NCBI GenBank assembly: GCA_052115395.1 | Contig: JBFRGO010000001.1 | DNA: 64,000 bases | Reading direction: 5' to 3' (one strand) | Source: Noviluteimonas sp052115395 | GTDB taxonomy: Bacteria; Pseudomonadota; Gammaproteobacteria; Xanthomonadales; Xanthomonadaceae | Shown here: positions 16,601 to 25,085 of the stretch, in pieces | Numbering within the stretch: position 1 is the first letter of the stretch | How the letters are laid out: each line of letters opens with the position of its first letter | Notes under the pieces: generated by a model | What the model was told of the DNA's origin: nothing | What the model saw: only the letters and a program-made list of their open reading frames with translations | The model's database searches: none | Position numbers and translations under genes: made by a program

Positions 16601-17209
16601 ATGATCGCGCTTGCCGCCGTGCACGACGTCGCGGACATCGCCGACGCCCTGCGCACCCATGGCGCGTGCCGGCTCCCCGACTTTCCCGACGCGGCCACCT
16701 CCCTGGCCTTGCGTGAAGACCTGCGCCGCCTGCAGGCCGCCGGCGCCCTGTCCGCGGCGGCCGTCGGCCATGGCGCCTCGCTCGGCCAGCACGCGCAGAT
16801 TCGCGGCGATGCGACGCTCTGGCTCGACGACGCGCGCGCAGGCCCGGCGGCCGCTGCGTTCCTCGCGTCGCTCGACGCATTGCGCGTCGAACTCAACCGC
16901 CGCCTGTTCCTCGGCGCCGACCAGGTCGAAGCGCATTACGCCGCCTACCCGGCCGGCGCGCGTTATGCGCGGCATCGCGATCGATTCCGGGACGACGATG
17001 CGCGCGTGATTTCCTTTGTGACCTATCTCAATCCGGATTGGCGCGACGAAGACGGCGGCGCGTTGCGGCTGTCGCTGCCCGATGGCGACAACGACATCGT
17101 GCCGCGCACCGGCAGCCTGTGCTTCCTCAGCGAACTCGAACACGAAGTGCTGCCCGCCGCGCGCGAGCGCTGCAGCATCGCGGCGTGGATGCGCCGCCGT
17201 CCACGTTGA
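16601..17209 (+). CDS. 2OG-Fe(II) oxygenase, prolyl 4-hydroxylase-like (202 aa)
   Basis: Predicted Fe(II)/2-oxoglutarate-dependent dioxygenase. The iron triad is visible as HRD in YARHRDRFRDDDARVIS and the distal histidine in LSELEHEVLPA. RERCSIAAWMRR supplies the 2-oxoglutarate-binding arginine. YLNPDWRDEDGGALRL is the typical strand between them. Length and layout match small bacterial P4Hc proteins that hydroxylate a protein target such as EF-Tu or ribosomal proteins. The actual substrate is not inferable. It is divergent from the rhomboid gene. Confidence 0.85.
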   Translation: MIALAAVHDVADIADALRTHGACRLPDFPDAATSLALREDLRRLQAAGALSAAAVGHGASLGQHAQIRGDATLWLDDARAGPAAAAFLASLDALRVELNRRLFLGADQVEAHYAAYPAGARYARHRDRFRDDDARVISFVTYLNPDWRDEDGGALRLSLPDGDNDIVPRTGSLCFLSELEHEVLPAARERCSIAAWMRRRPR

Positions 17210-17210
17210 G

Positions 17211-17555
17211 TCAGCGCGGGCGCCAGAGTGCGGCGTCGAGGTTGCCGTCGAGGTCTTTCACCGACTCTGCGATGCGCACGCGGCCGGCGCGCACGTCGAC
17301 GCCTTCGGCACGCAAGCGTTGCGTCTGTTCGCGATAGCCCCTGGAGTTGGGCGGGAAAGCGATCTTGCCGTCGCTGCGCAGCACGCGATGCCAGGGCAGG
17401 TCCGGCGCGCTGTGTTCGCGCAGCACGCGCGCCACCATGCGTGCGCGCCCCGGCAGCCCCGCGCGGCGCGCCACGTGGCCGTAACCGGCGACCTGGCCCG
17501 GGGGAATGGCACGGATGGCGGCAAGGATCCGCTCGGCGGGAGACAGGTCGGCCAT
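17211..17555 (-). CDS. Alkyltransferase-like protein (ATL, MGMT-related, 114 aa)
   Basis: DNA-binding homologue of O6-alkylguanine-DNA alkyltransferase. The motif PWHRVLRSDGKIAFP replaces the PCHRV active-site cysteine by tryptophan, the mark of ATL proteins that flag bulky O6-alkylguanine lesions for nucleotide excision repair and do not transfer the alkyl group. The helix-turn-helix region (PPGQVAGYGHVARRAG) and arginine finger region are present. Single-domain length is typical. It is convergent with the dioxygenase gene, with one base between them. Confidence 0.9.
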   Translation of the reverse strand: MADLSPAERILAAIRAIPPGQVAGYGHVARRAGLPGRARMVARVLREHSAPDLPWHRVLRSDGKIAFPPNSRGYREQTQRLRAEGVDVRAGRVRIAESVKDLDGNLDAALWRPR

Positions 17556-17596
17556 GAGGGACTAGCATAGCGATTCCGTTCCCCCCGGACCCCGCA

Positions 17597-18007
17597 ATGC
17601 AGAACTTCGAGCAGATCCGTACGCACCTTGGCCAGGGCGGCTTCCGCATCACGATGCAGGAGCCTTACGTCATGTGCGTCGAACTCTCGCTCGAACAGGG
17701 GACGCGGCACCAGGCCATCTTCCTGTCGGAAATGGTCGACGACGACGGCCGCAATTACCTGCGCGTGAGCACGGCGGTCGCGCCGACGACGGGCCTGGAC
17801 GCGCGCCGCGCGCTCGCGTTCAATTGGGAAAGCCGCGTGGGCTATCTCGCCATCGGCGAGCTCGACGGCGTGCCTTACCTCACGCTGTGCGAAAACCGTC
17901 CCTACGATTGCGTTTCGCCGTCGGAAGTCGACCGCCTGATCCTGGAGATCGGCGGCATGGGCGACCGCATGGAACGCGCGCTCTCCGCCGGCGGCGACCT
18001 GCTCTAG
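17597..18007 (+). CDS. Conserved hypothetical protein, YbjN/T3S-chaperone-like fold suspected (136 aa)
   Basis: Soluble acidic protein with no signal peptide or membrane segment. The pattern of a mixed alpha/beta fold (RTHLGQGGFRITMQEP, NYLRVSTAVAPTTG, RALAFNWESRVGYLAIGEL, CVSPSEVDRLILEIGGMGDRM) resembles the YbjN or type III chaperone-like superfamily, but this is an impression, not a match I can prove. The start ATG 17597 is the only reasonable one. It is divergent from the ATL gene and convergent with the phosphate transporter. Confidence 0.7.
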   Translation: MQNFEQIRTHLGQGGFRITMQEPYVMCVELSLEQGTRHQAIFLSEMVDDDGRNYLRVSTAVAPTTGLDARRALAFNWESRVGYLAIGELDGVPYLTLCENRPYDCVSPSEVDRLILEIGGMGDRMERALSAGGDLL

Positions 18008-18011
18008 GGCG

Positions 18012-19133
18012 TCAGTTCCAGCCCATCGCCTCGACCACGCGGAACAACGCGTAGGAAATACCGCCGGCCGCGGGGATCGTCAGGATCCACGCCCACACGA
18101 TGCGCTCGATCACGGTGATCTTCAGCGCGCGCGGGTTCTTCGCGAAGCCCACGCCCATGATCGCGGTGGAAATCGAATGCGTCGTCGACACCGGCATGCC
18201 GAAATGCGCGGCGGTGACCAGGATCGTCGCGCTCGCGGTTTCCGCGGCGAAACCATCGATCGGATGCAGCTTCACCATCTTGTGGCCGAGCGTCTTGATG
18301 ATGCGCCAGCCGCCGGCCGCGGTGCCCGCCGCCATGACCAGCGCGCAGGTCGCGACGATCCAGCTGTCGATCGCGTCCTTGCCGCCATCCGGATGCAGGA
18401 ACGACAGCCAGTCCGGCAACCCGTTCAACGCGCCTTCGGTCTGCGCGGCGAAGATCGCCAGCGCGATGATGCCCATCGTCTTCTGCGCGTCGTTGCTGCC
18501 GTGCGCGAAGCCCATGTAGGCCGCCGATCCCAACTGCGCCTTGCCGAAAAATGCATTCACCCAGCGCGGGCGCGATGCGCGGCGGAACGGCCCGCCCAGG
18601 CGATACAGCCCGGCGATGATCGCGTACAGCAAACCCAGGATCAGCACGCCGAGCAGGAAGCCGAAGAACGGCGAGCTGATCATCGGCAGGAACACTTTCC
18701 AGAGCAGGCCCTTGTTGGTCGCCCAGCCGGCGTCGCCGAGCTTGGACCAGATCAGCGCATGCCAGTTGTTGTGCGCGGCCGACAACGCAGCGCCGCACAG
18801 CCCGCCGATCAGCGCGTGCGAAGACGAGGACGGCAGGCCGCGCCACCAGGTGATGAGGTTCCAGGCGATCGCGCCGAGCAGCGCGCAGATCAGCACCTGC
18901 GAGGAGACGGCGACGACGTCGGTGTCGACGATGCCCGAGGCGATGGTCTTGGCCACCGCGGTGCCGTAGAAGGCACCGATCAGGTTCATGCCGGCGGCGA
19001 GGATCACCGCCTGGCCGGGCGACAACACCTTCGTCGCGACGACCGTCGCGATCGAATTGGCGGTGTCGTGGAAACCGTTGATGAACTCGAAGATCAGCGC
19101 GAAGGCCACCACGAGCAGCACGAGGGTGAGCAT
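18012..19133 (-). CDS. pit: Low-affinity inorganic phosphate transporter, Pit family (373 aa)
   Basis: Inner-membrane metal-phosphate symporter. Two homologous halves carry the family signature: FINGFHDTANSIATVVAT near the N-terminus and GFAHGSNDAQKTMGIIAL in the middle. About ten hydrophobic helices are predicted. It lies 15 bp downstream of a DUF47 gene on the same strand, the standard pit-accessory pair. The pair is preceded by a Pho box at 19837-19854, so phosphate starvation probably induces both. Confidence 0.95.
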   Translation of the reverse strand: MLTLVLLVVAFALIFEFINGFHDTANSIATVVATKVLSPGQAVILAAGMNLIGAFYGTAVAKTIASGIVDTDVVAVSSQVLICALLGAIAWNLITWWRGLPSSSSHALIGGLCGAALSAAHNNWHALIWSKLGDAGWATNKGLLWKVFLPMISSPFFGFLLGVLILGLLYAIIAGLYRLGGPFRRASRPRWVNAFFGKAQLGSAAYMGFAHGSNDAQKTMGIIALAIFAAQTEGALNGLPDWLSFLHPDGGKDAIDSWIVATCALVMAAGTAAGGWRIIKTLGHKMVKLHPIDGFAAETASATILVTAAHFGMPVSTTHSISTAIMGVGFAKNPRALKITVIERIVWAWILTIPAAGGISYALFRVVEAMGWN

Positions 19134-19148
19134 GCAGGCGCCCTTGCG

Positions 19149-19775
19149 TCAGCTGTTCTTGAGCGCGATCGAATAGGCGACGACGCCTGCCTCGCGGCAG
19201 CGGTCGATCGCCTTCTCCAGGATCTCGAAGAATTCCTTGAGCAGGAACATCTCCGCGGCGTCCAGGCGACCGGAATAGATGTCGCGGTGCAACTCCAGGA
19301 TCAGGCGGTCGGCCTCGGCCTCGATCACGCGCAGGCGATCGTTGAGCTGCTTCATCGGCTCCAGGCGCAGCTCGTGCAGCTCGGCGACCATCTTCACCAC
19401 GACCTGCGCGGCCTGCTCGAGCATCGCCGCGCGCGGCGCGAAATCGATGCCGTCCAGGCGATGGCGCGCGAGCGCGTAACGGTCGGCGAAGCGTTCGACC
19501 TGCTTGGGGATCTTGTACAGCGCCGAGGCGAGCGACTCGATGTCTTCGCGTTCGATCGGCGTGATGAAGCTGTCGACCAGCGCCTGGCTGATCTTGTCGG
19601 AGGCCACGCGCTCGCGCTGGCGGGCGAGCTTGAAGGCTTCCAGCGCGGGGGTGCGCTCGGGCGACTTCAGCATTTCGTGGAGGGCCACCGTGCTGTCGTG
19701 GGCGGCGACCGCGGCGTCGTTGAGCAGGCTGTAGAACTGCTTGCCCTGTCCGAAGATCGTCTGCAGGGAGAACAT
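19149..19775 (-). CDS. DUF47/TIGR00153 PhoU-like Pit accessory protein (208 aa)
   Basis: All-helical cytoplasmic protein distantly related to PhoU, regularly encoded next to Pit transporters and thought to tune them. The sequence shows the long amphipathic helices and conserved acidic segments of the family (FITPIEREDIESLASALYKIPKQVERF and VIEAEADRLILELHRDIYSG). Start ATG 19775. It is the first gene of the operon with pit and lies directly downstream of the Pho-box promoter. Confidence 0.9.
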   Translation of the reverse strand: MFSLQTIFGQGKQFYSLLNDAAVAAHDSTVALHEMLKSPERTPALEAFKLARQRERVASDKISQALVDSFITPIEREDIESLASALYKIPKQVERFADRYALARHRLDGIDFAPRAAMLEQAAQVVVKMVAELHELRLEPMKQLNDRLRVIEAEADRLILELHRDIYSGRLDAAEMFLLKEFFEILEKAIDRCREAGVVAYSIALKNS

Positions 19776-19817
19776 GCGGGGCGGCTCCGTTTCACGGTGT
19801 TGACGGGATGAAGGCGC

Positions 19818-19854
19818 AATTATGACAGGCCGTCATATGACAAGCGTATGACAG
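19818..19854 (-). promoter_or_regulatory. Pho box and -10 element for the DUF47-pit operon
   Basis: On the minus strand, 19854-19837 reads CTGTCATACGCTTGTCAT: two 7-mers (CTGTCAT, TTGTCAT) 11 bp apart, a near-consensus PhoB site. A third CTGTCAT lies at 19828-19822 and a CATAAT -10-like box at 19823-19818, suitably placed downstream. The site is 62-79 bp upstream of the ATG at 19775. This supports PhoB activation under phosphate limitation. Confidence 0.78.
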
Positions 19855-19969
19855 TGCCCTTCCGGGACGGCTGCTATGATGCCGCCGCGCCCCCGCGCAC
19901 GCCCATGGACGACGCCCCGACCGCCCCCGCCGAACACCCCAAGGCCTTCCCCTGGATGGACCCGCCCGC

Positions 19970-21271
19970 GTGCTCGAGCTGCTGATCGTCGCCTTCCTGA
20001 TCGTCCTCAACGCCTTCTTCGCGATGTCGGAGATGGCGCTGATGACTTCGCGCAAGTTCAAGCTCAAGCAGATGGGCGAGGACAGCCGCGGCGCGCGCAC
20101 GGCCCTGGCCCTGGCCGAGCATCCGGACAACCTGCTCTCGACCGTGCAGGTGGGCATCACCGCCATCACGGTGCTCACCGGCTTCTACGGCGGCGAATCG
20201 CTCGGCGCCGTCATCACCGCGAACATGCCGCCCCTGCCCTGGCTCGATGCCTACGCGGGGAAGATCGCAACGGTCGTCGCGGTGGTCGTCATCACAGCCG
20301 CCTCGGTGATCTTCGGCGAGTTGATCCCCAAGCGCCTGGCGCTGACCAATCCCGAACGCATCGCCAGCGCGGTCGCCATCCCGATCGACTGGGTGCAGCG
20401 CGGCGCACGCCCGCTGGTGGCCACGCTGGCCGCGATCAACCGCCTCGTGCTGCGCATCCTGGGCATCAAGGACGACGCGCGCGGTGCGATCACCGAAGAA
20501 GAAATCCAGCTGCTGGTGAGCGAAGGCCACGAGCAGGGCGTGATCGACGCCGACGAACGCAACATGATGACGCGCGTGCTGCGCCTGGGCGATCGCACGG
20601 CCGAAAGCCTGATGACCCCGCGCATGCGCATCGCGTGGCTCGATGCGGCGGCCGATCGCGAAGACAACCTGGAAACCATGCGCGAGACGCCCTATTCGCG
20701 CTATCCGGTGTATCGCGGCACCGACGCCGACGTGATCGGCGTGCTCGAAGTGAAGACGCTGCTCGACGAACTGGCCAAGACCGAGCCGGAGTTGTTCCGC
20801 GACATCCGCCCCGCCGTGTTCGTCTCCGAATCCACGCACGCGCTGAAGCTGCTGGAAATCTTCCGCGAGGAACAGCAATCCATCGCGCTGGTCGTCGACG
20901 AATACGGCGAGATCCAGGGCATGGTCACCGTCACCGACGTGATGGGCGCGATCCTCGGCCGCCTGCAGTCGATGCAGACCGACGAAACCGATGCGATGGT
21001 CGCGCGCCGCGAGGATGGCTCGCTGCTCGTCGATGGCGCGCTGCCGATCGAGGACGTGCGCGAATTGCTCGGCGGCATCGCGCTGCCGGACATCGAAGAG
21101 TTCGACTATCACACCGCCGCGGGCATGGCGATCGCGCACTTCGGGCGCATTCCCAACGTCGGCGAATATTTCGATTGGGAGGGCTGGCGCATCGAAGTGG
21201 TCGACCTCGATGGCCCGCGCGTGGACAAGTTGCTGCTGCAGCGCCTGGATCGGGAAACCAGCGATGCATGA
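19970..21271 (+). CDS. CNNM/CorC-family transporter (hemolysin C-like, 433 aa)
   Basis: Membrane protein with an N-terminal DUF21 (CNNM) domain of three to four helices (LLIVAFLIVLNAFFAMSEMA; VVVVITAASVIFGELIPKRL). A CBS pair follows (around LMTPRMRIAWLDAA and VVDEYGEIQGMVTVTDVMGA), then a C-terminal CorC/HlyC domain with GGIALPDIEEFDYHTAAG. Such proteins are implicated in Mg2+/Co2+ handling. The start is a GTG at 19970; the nearby ATG at 19905 is out of frame. The last 8 bp overlap the ExoD gene. Confidence 0.92.
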   Translation: MLELLIVAFLIVLNAFFAMSEMALMTSRKFKLKQMGEDSRGARTALALAEHPDNLLSTVQVGITAITVLTGFYGGESLGAVITANMPPLPWLDAYAGKIATVVAVVVITAASVIFGELIPKRLALTNPERIASAVAIPIDWVQRGARPLVATLAAINRLVLRILGIKDDARGAITEEEIQLLVSEGHEQGVIDADERNMMTRVLRLGDRTAESLMTPRMRIAWLDAAADREDNLETMRETPYSRYPVYRGTDADVIGVLEVKTLLDELAKTEPELFRDIRPAVFVSESTHALKLLEIFREEQQSIALVVDEYGEIQGMVTVTDVMGAILGRLQSMQTDETDAMVARREDGSLLVDGALPIEDVRELLGGIALPDIEEFDYHTAAGMAIAHFGRIPNVGEYFDWEGWRIEVVDLDGPRVDKLLLQRLDRETSDA

Positions 21272-21884
21272 GGGCGAGGACGCAGCGCCGCACGCCGAGC
21301 ATGGGACGCGCGCCATCCTCGACGCGCTCGCCGAAGGCAATCCCGACGATCTGTTGACCTTGCGCGACCTGCTCTCGGGCCTGGGTCGCCGCGCATTCGG
21401 CATGCTCGCCTTCGTGTCCGTGCTGCCGGCCTTCATCCCGATCCCGATCGGCGGCGCGATCAGCGGGCCGCTGCTGATGTTCATCGGCGTGCAACTGTGC
21501 ATCGGCCTGCGCAAACCGTGGCTGCCCGATTTCATCGGCAAGCGCGGCGTGCATCGCAATGCGATCGCAACCTTCGACCGACGCCTGTCGCCCGTGCTTT
21601 CGCGCCTGGAAAAACTCGTGCGCCCGCGCTTGCCGTGGATGCTCGACAGCCGGCTGGCGGGCATCGTGACGGGGTTGCTGCTGTTGTTGCTCGGCTTCCT
21701 GCTATCGCTGCCGATTCCGCTGACCAACTATCTGTTCGGCGGCACCCTGCTCGCCTTCGCGCTGGCCCTGCTGGAACGCGATGGCGTGTTGATGCTCGTC
21801 GCGTGGGCCGTGGGACTAATCGCGACCGCGCTGAGCTGGAACCTGACGCTGCAGGCTGCGCACGGGATCGATCTTCTGATCTGA
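21264..21884 (+). CDS. exoD: Exopolysaccharide synthesis protein, ExoD family (206 aa)
   Basis: Inner-membrane protein of the ExoD family. The conserved N-terminal segment LRDLLSGLGRRAFGMLAFV and the signature VLPAFIPIPIGGAISGPLL are followed by the LRKPWLPDF loop and several C-terminal helices. Family members are linked to exopolysaccharide production and alkali tolerance in rhizobia; the biochemical role is unknown. Start ATG 21264 overlaps the end of the CorC gene, so the two are probably co-expressed. Confidence 0.88.
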   Translation: MHEGEDAAPHAEHGTRAILDALAEGNPDDLLTLRDLLSGLGRRAFGMLAFVSVLPAFIPIPIGGAISGPLLMFIGVQLCIGLRKPWLPDFIGKRGVHRNAIATFDRRLSPVLSRLEKLVRPRLPWMLDSRLAGIVTGLLLLLLGFLLSLPIPLTNYLFGGTLLAFALALLERDGVLMLVAWAVGLIATALSWNLTLQAAHGIDLLI

Positions 21885-21903
21885 GCCCGAGCCGATCGCT
21901 CGC

Positions 21904-24045
21904 TCAGGCCAGCAACTGCCCGAAGTCGTGGGCATTCATCGGATAACCGAGCCAGTAGCCTTGCGCGAGGTCGCAGCCGCGTTCGCGCAGGATGTCGAAC
22001 TGGCCTTCCTTCTCCACGCCTTCGGCGACCACCGTGATGCCCAGCGAATGCGCCATCGCGATGATCGCGGTGGTGAGTGCGAGGTCGTCGGGATCGCGCA
22101 ACACGTCGGCGATGAAGCTGCGGTCGATCTTCACGCCGTCGACCGGCACGCGGCGCAGGTGGCTCAGGCCGGAGAAGCCCGTGCCGAAATCGTCGAGCCA
22201 GATTTTCACGCCCGACGCGCGCAGGCGCGACAGCAAACCGCTGGCGTGGATTTCGTCGCCGATGACCGCGGTCTCGGTGAGTTCCAGGTGCAGGCGTTCG
22301 GCTTCCAGGCCCGTGTCCTTCAACGTGGCCGCGACCACGCGCGGCAGATCGCCGCTGCGCAACTGGCGCGGGGACACGTTGACCGAGACGAACAACTTGT
22401 CGGCCTTCGGATGCGCCTGCTGCCAGCGCACCGTGTCTTCGCACGCCGCGCGCAACACCTGCGGGCCGATGGTTTCGATCAGGCCGCTCTGCTCGGCGAC
22501 ATCGATGAACACCGACGGGGCGATCGCACCGTGTTCCGGATGTTGCCAGCGCAGCAAGGCTTCCGCGCCGCGCAAGACATTGTCCGACAGGCTGTAGACG
22601 GGCTGGTAGGCCAGGCTCAGTTCGCCGCGATCCCATGCACCGCGCAGATCCTGTTCCATGCGCACGCGACGTTCGACCGCCTGGTCCATCGCGCGCGAAT
22701 AGAACCGATGGCAATTCTTGCCGGCGACCTTCGCCTGGTACATCGCGATGTCGCCGTTCTTCATCAGCATCGTCGAACCCGATGCGTCTTCCGGGAACAG
22801 CGTGATGCCGATGGACGTGCCGAGGAACACCTGGCGTTCCTGCACGACGATCGGACGACTGAGTTCGGCGACCAGCGCTTCGGCCAGCCGGCTCGCGGCA
22901 GTGCGTACGTCGCCGTGGTTGCCCGTGGGCGAAAGCACGCTTTCGATGAGGATGACGAACTCGTCGCCGCCGAAGCGCGCGAGCATCGCGCCCTCGCCGC
23001 CCATGCGTTCGACGGTCTCGCGGATGCGGTTGGCGAACTGGACGAGCACTTCGTCGCCGGCATCGTGGCCGAGCGTGTCGTTGACGCGCTTGAAGTCGTC
23101 GATGTCGGCGAACAGCAAGGCCAGCTGTCGGCCCGCGCCGCGCAATTGCAGCAGGCGGCGGTCGAGCGATTCACGGAAGGCCAGGCGATTGGCCAGGCCC
23201 GTCAGCGCATCGCTGTAGGCCATGCGGCGGATGTCGCGATCGTGGCGCGCCACCGAACTGCTCATGCGGCCGAACGCGCGCACCAGGTCGCCGACTTCGT
23301 CGCCGCGGCTGGTCACCGGCGCGTCGGTTTCGAAATTGCCGGCTTCGATTTCCTGCGCGACATCGGCCAGTTGCCGGATCGGGCGGACGAGCGTCTTCTG
23401 CACGAGCGCGACCACGAGCGCACCAAGCGCGAGCAGGCCTACGCCGATCATCGCGATCCACGCCACGTGCTTGCGGCCGATGGCTTCCAGGCGCGCGCGC
23501 ATCGCGCTGCTCGCGCTGTCCTCGTCGCGCTTGATCGCCGAAAGCGAGTAACCCAGGCGCACGCCGCCCAGCCGCTGGTCGCCGATCATGATCGGCGCGG
23601 AGATGTCGACGATGCGGTCGGAACTTTGCACGTGCGTCGTGCGCGCGGTGACGACCTCGAAGGCGAAGGGATCGTTCATCGGCTGGCCGAAGGCCGGGAT
23701 GTCGCCCGAGCCGTCGTGCACGATGCGGCCCTGCGGATCGAAGACGAGTACGTAGGCGACATCGGGCTGGCGCATCGCCGCGCGCGCGAGCGTGCCGATG
23801 GCGTCCAGGTCGGAGTAGTACATCGGGTTGGTGAGCGATTCGGCGAGTTGCTGCACGCCGGCCTCGCCGCGGCGCTTGAGGCGCTCGCCCACCAGCTCGC
23901 GCATGGTCTGGCGGCCGACGTCGAACACCTGCGCCTGCATCGCTTCCTGGCGCTGCCACATCACCACCATCAGCGCGAGCACGCCGAGCAGGACCAGGGC
24001 CATGCCGGCGAGGAACTTCGCCTGCAACCCGAAGCGCAAGGTCAT
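21904..24045 (-). CDS. Membrane-bound bifunctional diguanylate cyclase/c-di-GMP phosphodiesterase (713 aa)
   Basis: Domain order: membrane helix (about 10-30), periplasmic sensor of about 170 residues, second helix (VGLLALGALVVALVQ), HAMP, GGDEF, EAL. The cyclase site is intact (RFGGDEFVIL), but no RxxD inhibitory site precedes it. The phosphodiesterase residues are intact: EALLRW, NVSPRQL, ELTET, DDFGTGFSGL, VKIDRSF, EGVEKEGQ. Both activities are therefore possible, with ligand input deciding the balance. ATG 24045 overlaps the stop of the upstream PhnD-like gene (ATGA), which suggests the binding protein delivers the signal. Confidence 0.95.
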   Translation of the reverse strand: MTLRFGLQAKFLAGMALVLLGVLALMVVMWQRQEAMQAQVFDVGRQTMRELVGERLKRRGEAGVQQLAESLTNPMYYSDLDAIGTLARAAMRQPDVAYVLVFDPQGRIVHDGSGDIPAFGQPMNDPFAFEVVTARTTHVQSSDRIVDISAPIMIGDQRLGGVRLGYSLSAIKRDEDSASSAMRARLEAIGRKHVAWIAMIGVGLLALGALVVALVQKTLVRPIRQLADVAQEIEAGNFETDAPVTSRGDEVGDLVRAFGRMSSSVARHDRDIRRMAYSDALTGLANRLAFRESLDRRLLQLRGAGRQLALLFADIDDFKRVNDTLGHDAGDEVLVQFANRIRETVERMGGEGAMLARFGGDEFVILIESVLSPTGNHGDVRTAASRLAEALVAELSRPIVVQERQVFLGTSIGITLFPEDASGSTMLMKNGDIAMYQAKVAGKNCHRFYSRAMDQAVERRVRMEQDLRGAWDRGELSLAYQPVYSLSDNVLRGAEALLRWQHPEHGAIAPSVFIDVAEQSGLIETIGPQVLRAACEDTVRWQQAHPKADKLFVSVNVSPRQLRSGDLPRVVAATLKDTGLEAERLHLELTETAVIGDEIHASGLLSRLRASGVKIWLDDFGTGFSGLSHLRRVPVDGVKIDRSFIADVLRDPDDLALTTAIIAMAHSLGITVVAEGVEKEGQFDILRERGCDLAQGYWLGYPMNAHDFGQLLA

Positions 24046-24992
24046 TCGACCTCCGCGCGGATGCGCTGCACGCCGCCGCCGATGCGCTGCAGCGCCTGCT
24101 GCGCGCCCGGGTCGATGGGCATGAAGCGCGTGGTCTTGAAGAAGCGCAGCAGCGCTTCGCGCGCGTCGGGATCGCGGGAGGCTTCGATCAGCACTTCGCG
24201 CAGGCGCGCGGCGACCTTCGGATCCATCGTGCCGCGCACCATTTCCAGCGCGCGCGGGTACGGCGGGGTTTCGTGCACGATCGTCAGATCGGCGCGGAAG
24301 GCCGCGGGCACGCGTTGCGGGTTCTGCCAGTCCAGGTTGCTCATCACGCCGACATCGACCATGCGCTTGTGCACCCACGTGGAGATGTTCAACTCGGTGC
24401 GCGCGAACAGGTAACCGACGCTGTCGGGTTCGGCGCGGTCCATCGGCGAGAGCAGGATCTCGAGCTTGAGGCCCTGGTCGAGCAGCTCGGAGGCCGGCGC
24501 GTAGTAGGCGCTGGTCGAATTCGGGTTCTGGAAGGCGACGCGGCGCCCGCGCATGTCGGCCAGGCTGCGGATGCCGCTGTCCTTGCGCACGAAAAACACG
24601 GTCGTGTATTCGCTGACGCCGTCGCGCTCGGTGAGCAGCAGCGGCTGCGCGCCCGAGCCCTGCTTCAGCAGCATGCCGGTGCCGGCGGTTTCGGTGACCC
24701 AGTCGACCCGCCCGCGGCGCAGATAGCTGTTCATCTGCTGCACGTCGTGGGCCATCAGGATGCGGCCTTCGCGGATGCCGACGTCGGCCATGCGCGGCAC
24801 GACATAGTCGAGCAGCGGCTTGAGTTGTTCGTAGTGTTCCTTGGGGTCGTCGCTGATGCGGCCCAGGACGAGCACGTGCGCGTCGTCGACGCCCGTTGCG
24901 TCCGCTGCACGGGCATCACGATGGATCAGGGGGGATGTGAGCGCCGCGGCGATGCACAACAGCCCCGCGGCAATGCGACGGAACGCAACCAA
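24042..24992 (-). CDS. PhnD-like periplasmic substrate-binding protein (316 aa)
   Basis: Secreted solute-binding protein of the phosphate/phosphite/phosphonate group (type 2 periplasmic binding fold). It has a signal peptide (LLCIAAALTSPLIHRDARAA), then the typical opening VLVLGRISDDPKEHYEQLKPL. Later segments FFVRKDSGIRSLADMRGRRVAFQNPNS and SAYYAPASELL match PhnD-type proteins. No ABC permease or ATPase gene is adjacent; it overlaps a GGDEF-EAL gene and so is likely a sensor subunit. The start is a TTG at 24992; no ATG or GTG is available upstream in frame. The ligand is unknown. Confidence 0.88.
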   Translation of the reverse strand: MVAFRRIAAGLLCIAAALTSPLIHRDARAADATGVDDAHVLVLGRISDDPKEHYEQLKPLLDYVVPRMADVGIREGRILMAHDVQQMNSYLRRGRVDWVTETAGTGMLLKQGSGAQPLLLTERDGVSEYTTVFFVRKDSGIRSLADMRGRRVAFQNPNSTSAYYAPASELLDQGLKLEILLSPMDRAEPDSVGYLFARTELNISTWVHKRMVDVGVMSNLDWQNPQRVPAAFRADLTIVHETPPYPRALEMVRGTMDPKVAARLREVLIEASRDPDAREALLRFFKTTRFMPIDPGAQQALQRIGGGVQRIRAEVE

Positions 24993-25085
24993 AGCGAAAG
25001 CCCTGCTGACTCCCCCAAGTGCGTGAAGCCTAGCCCATTTATCTGGCCCGAGACAGCGATTGTTCGCCGTTACAAAGCAGTTTCA

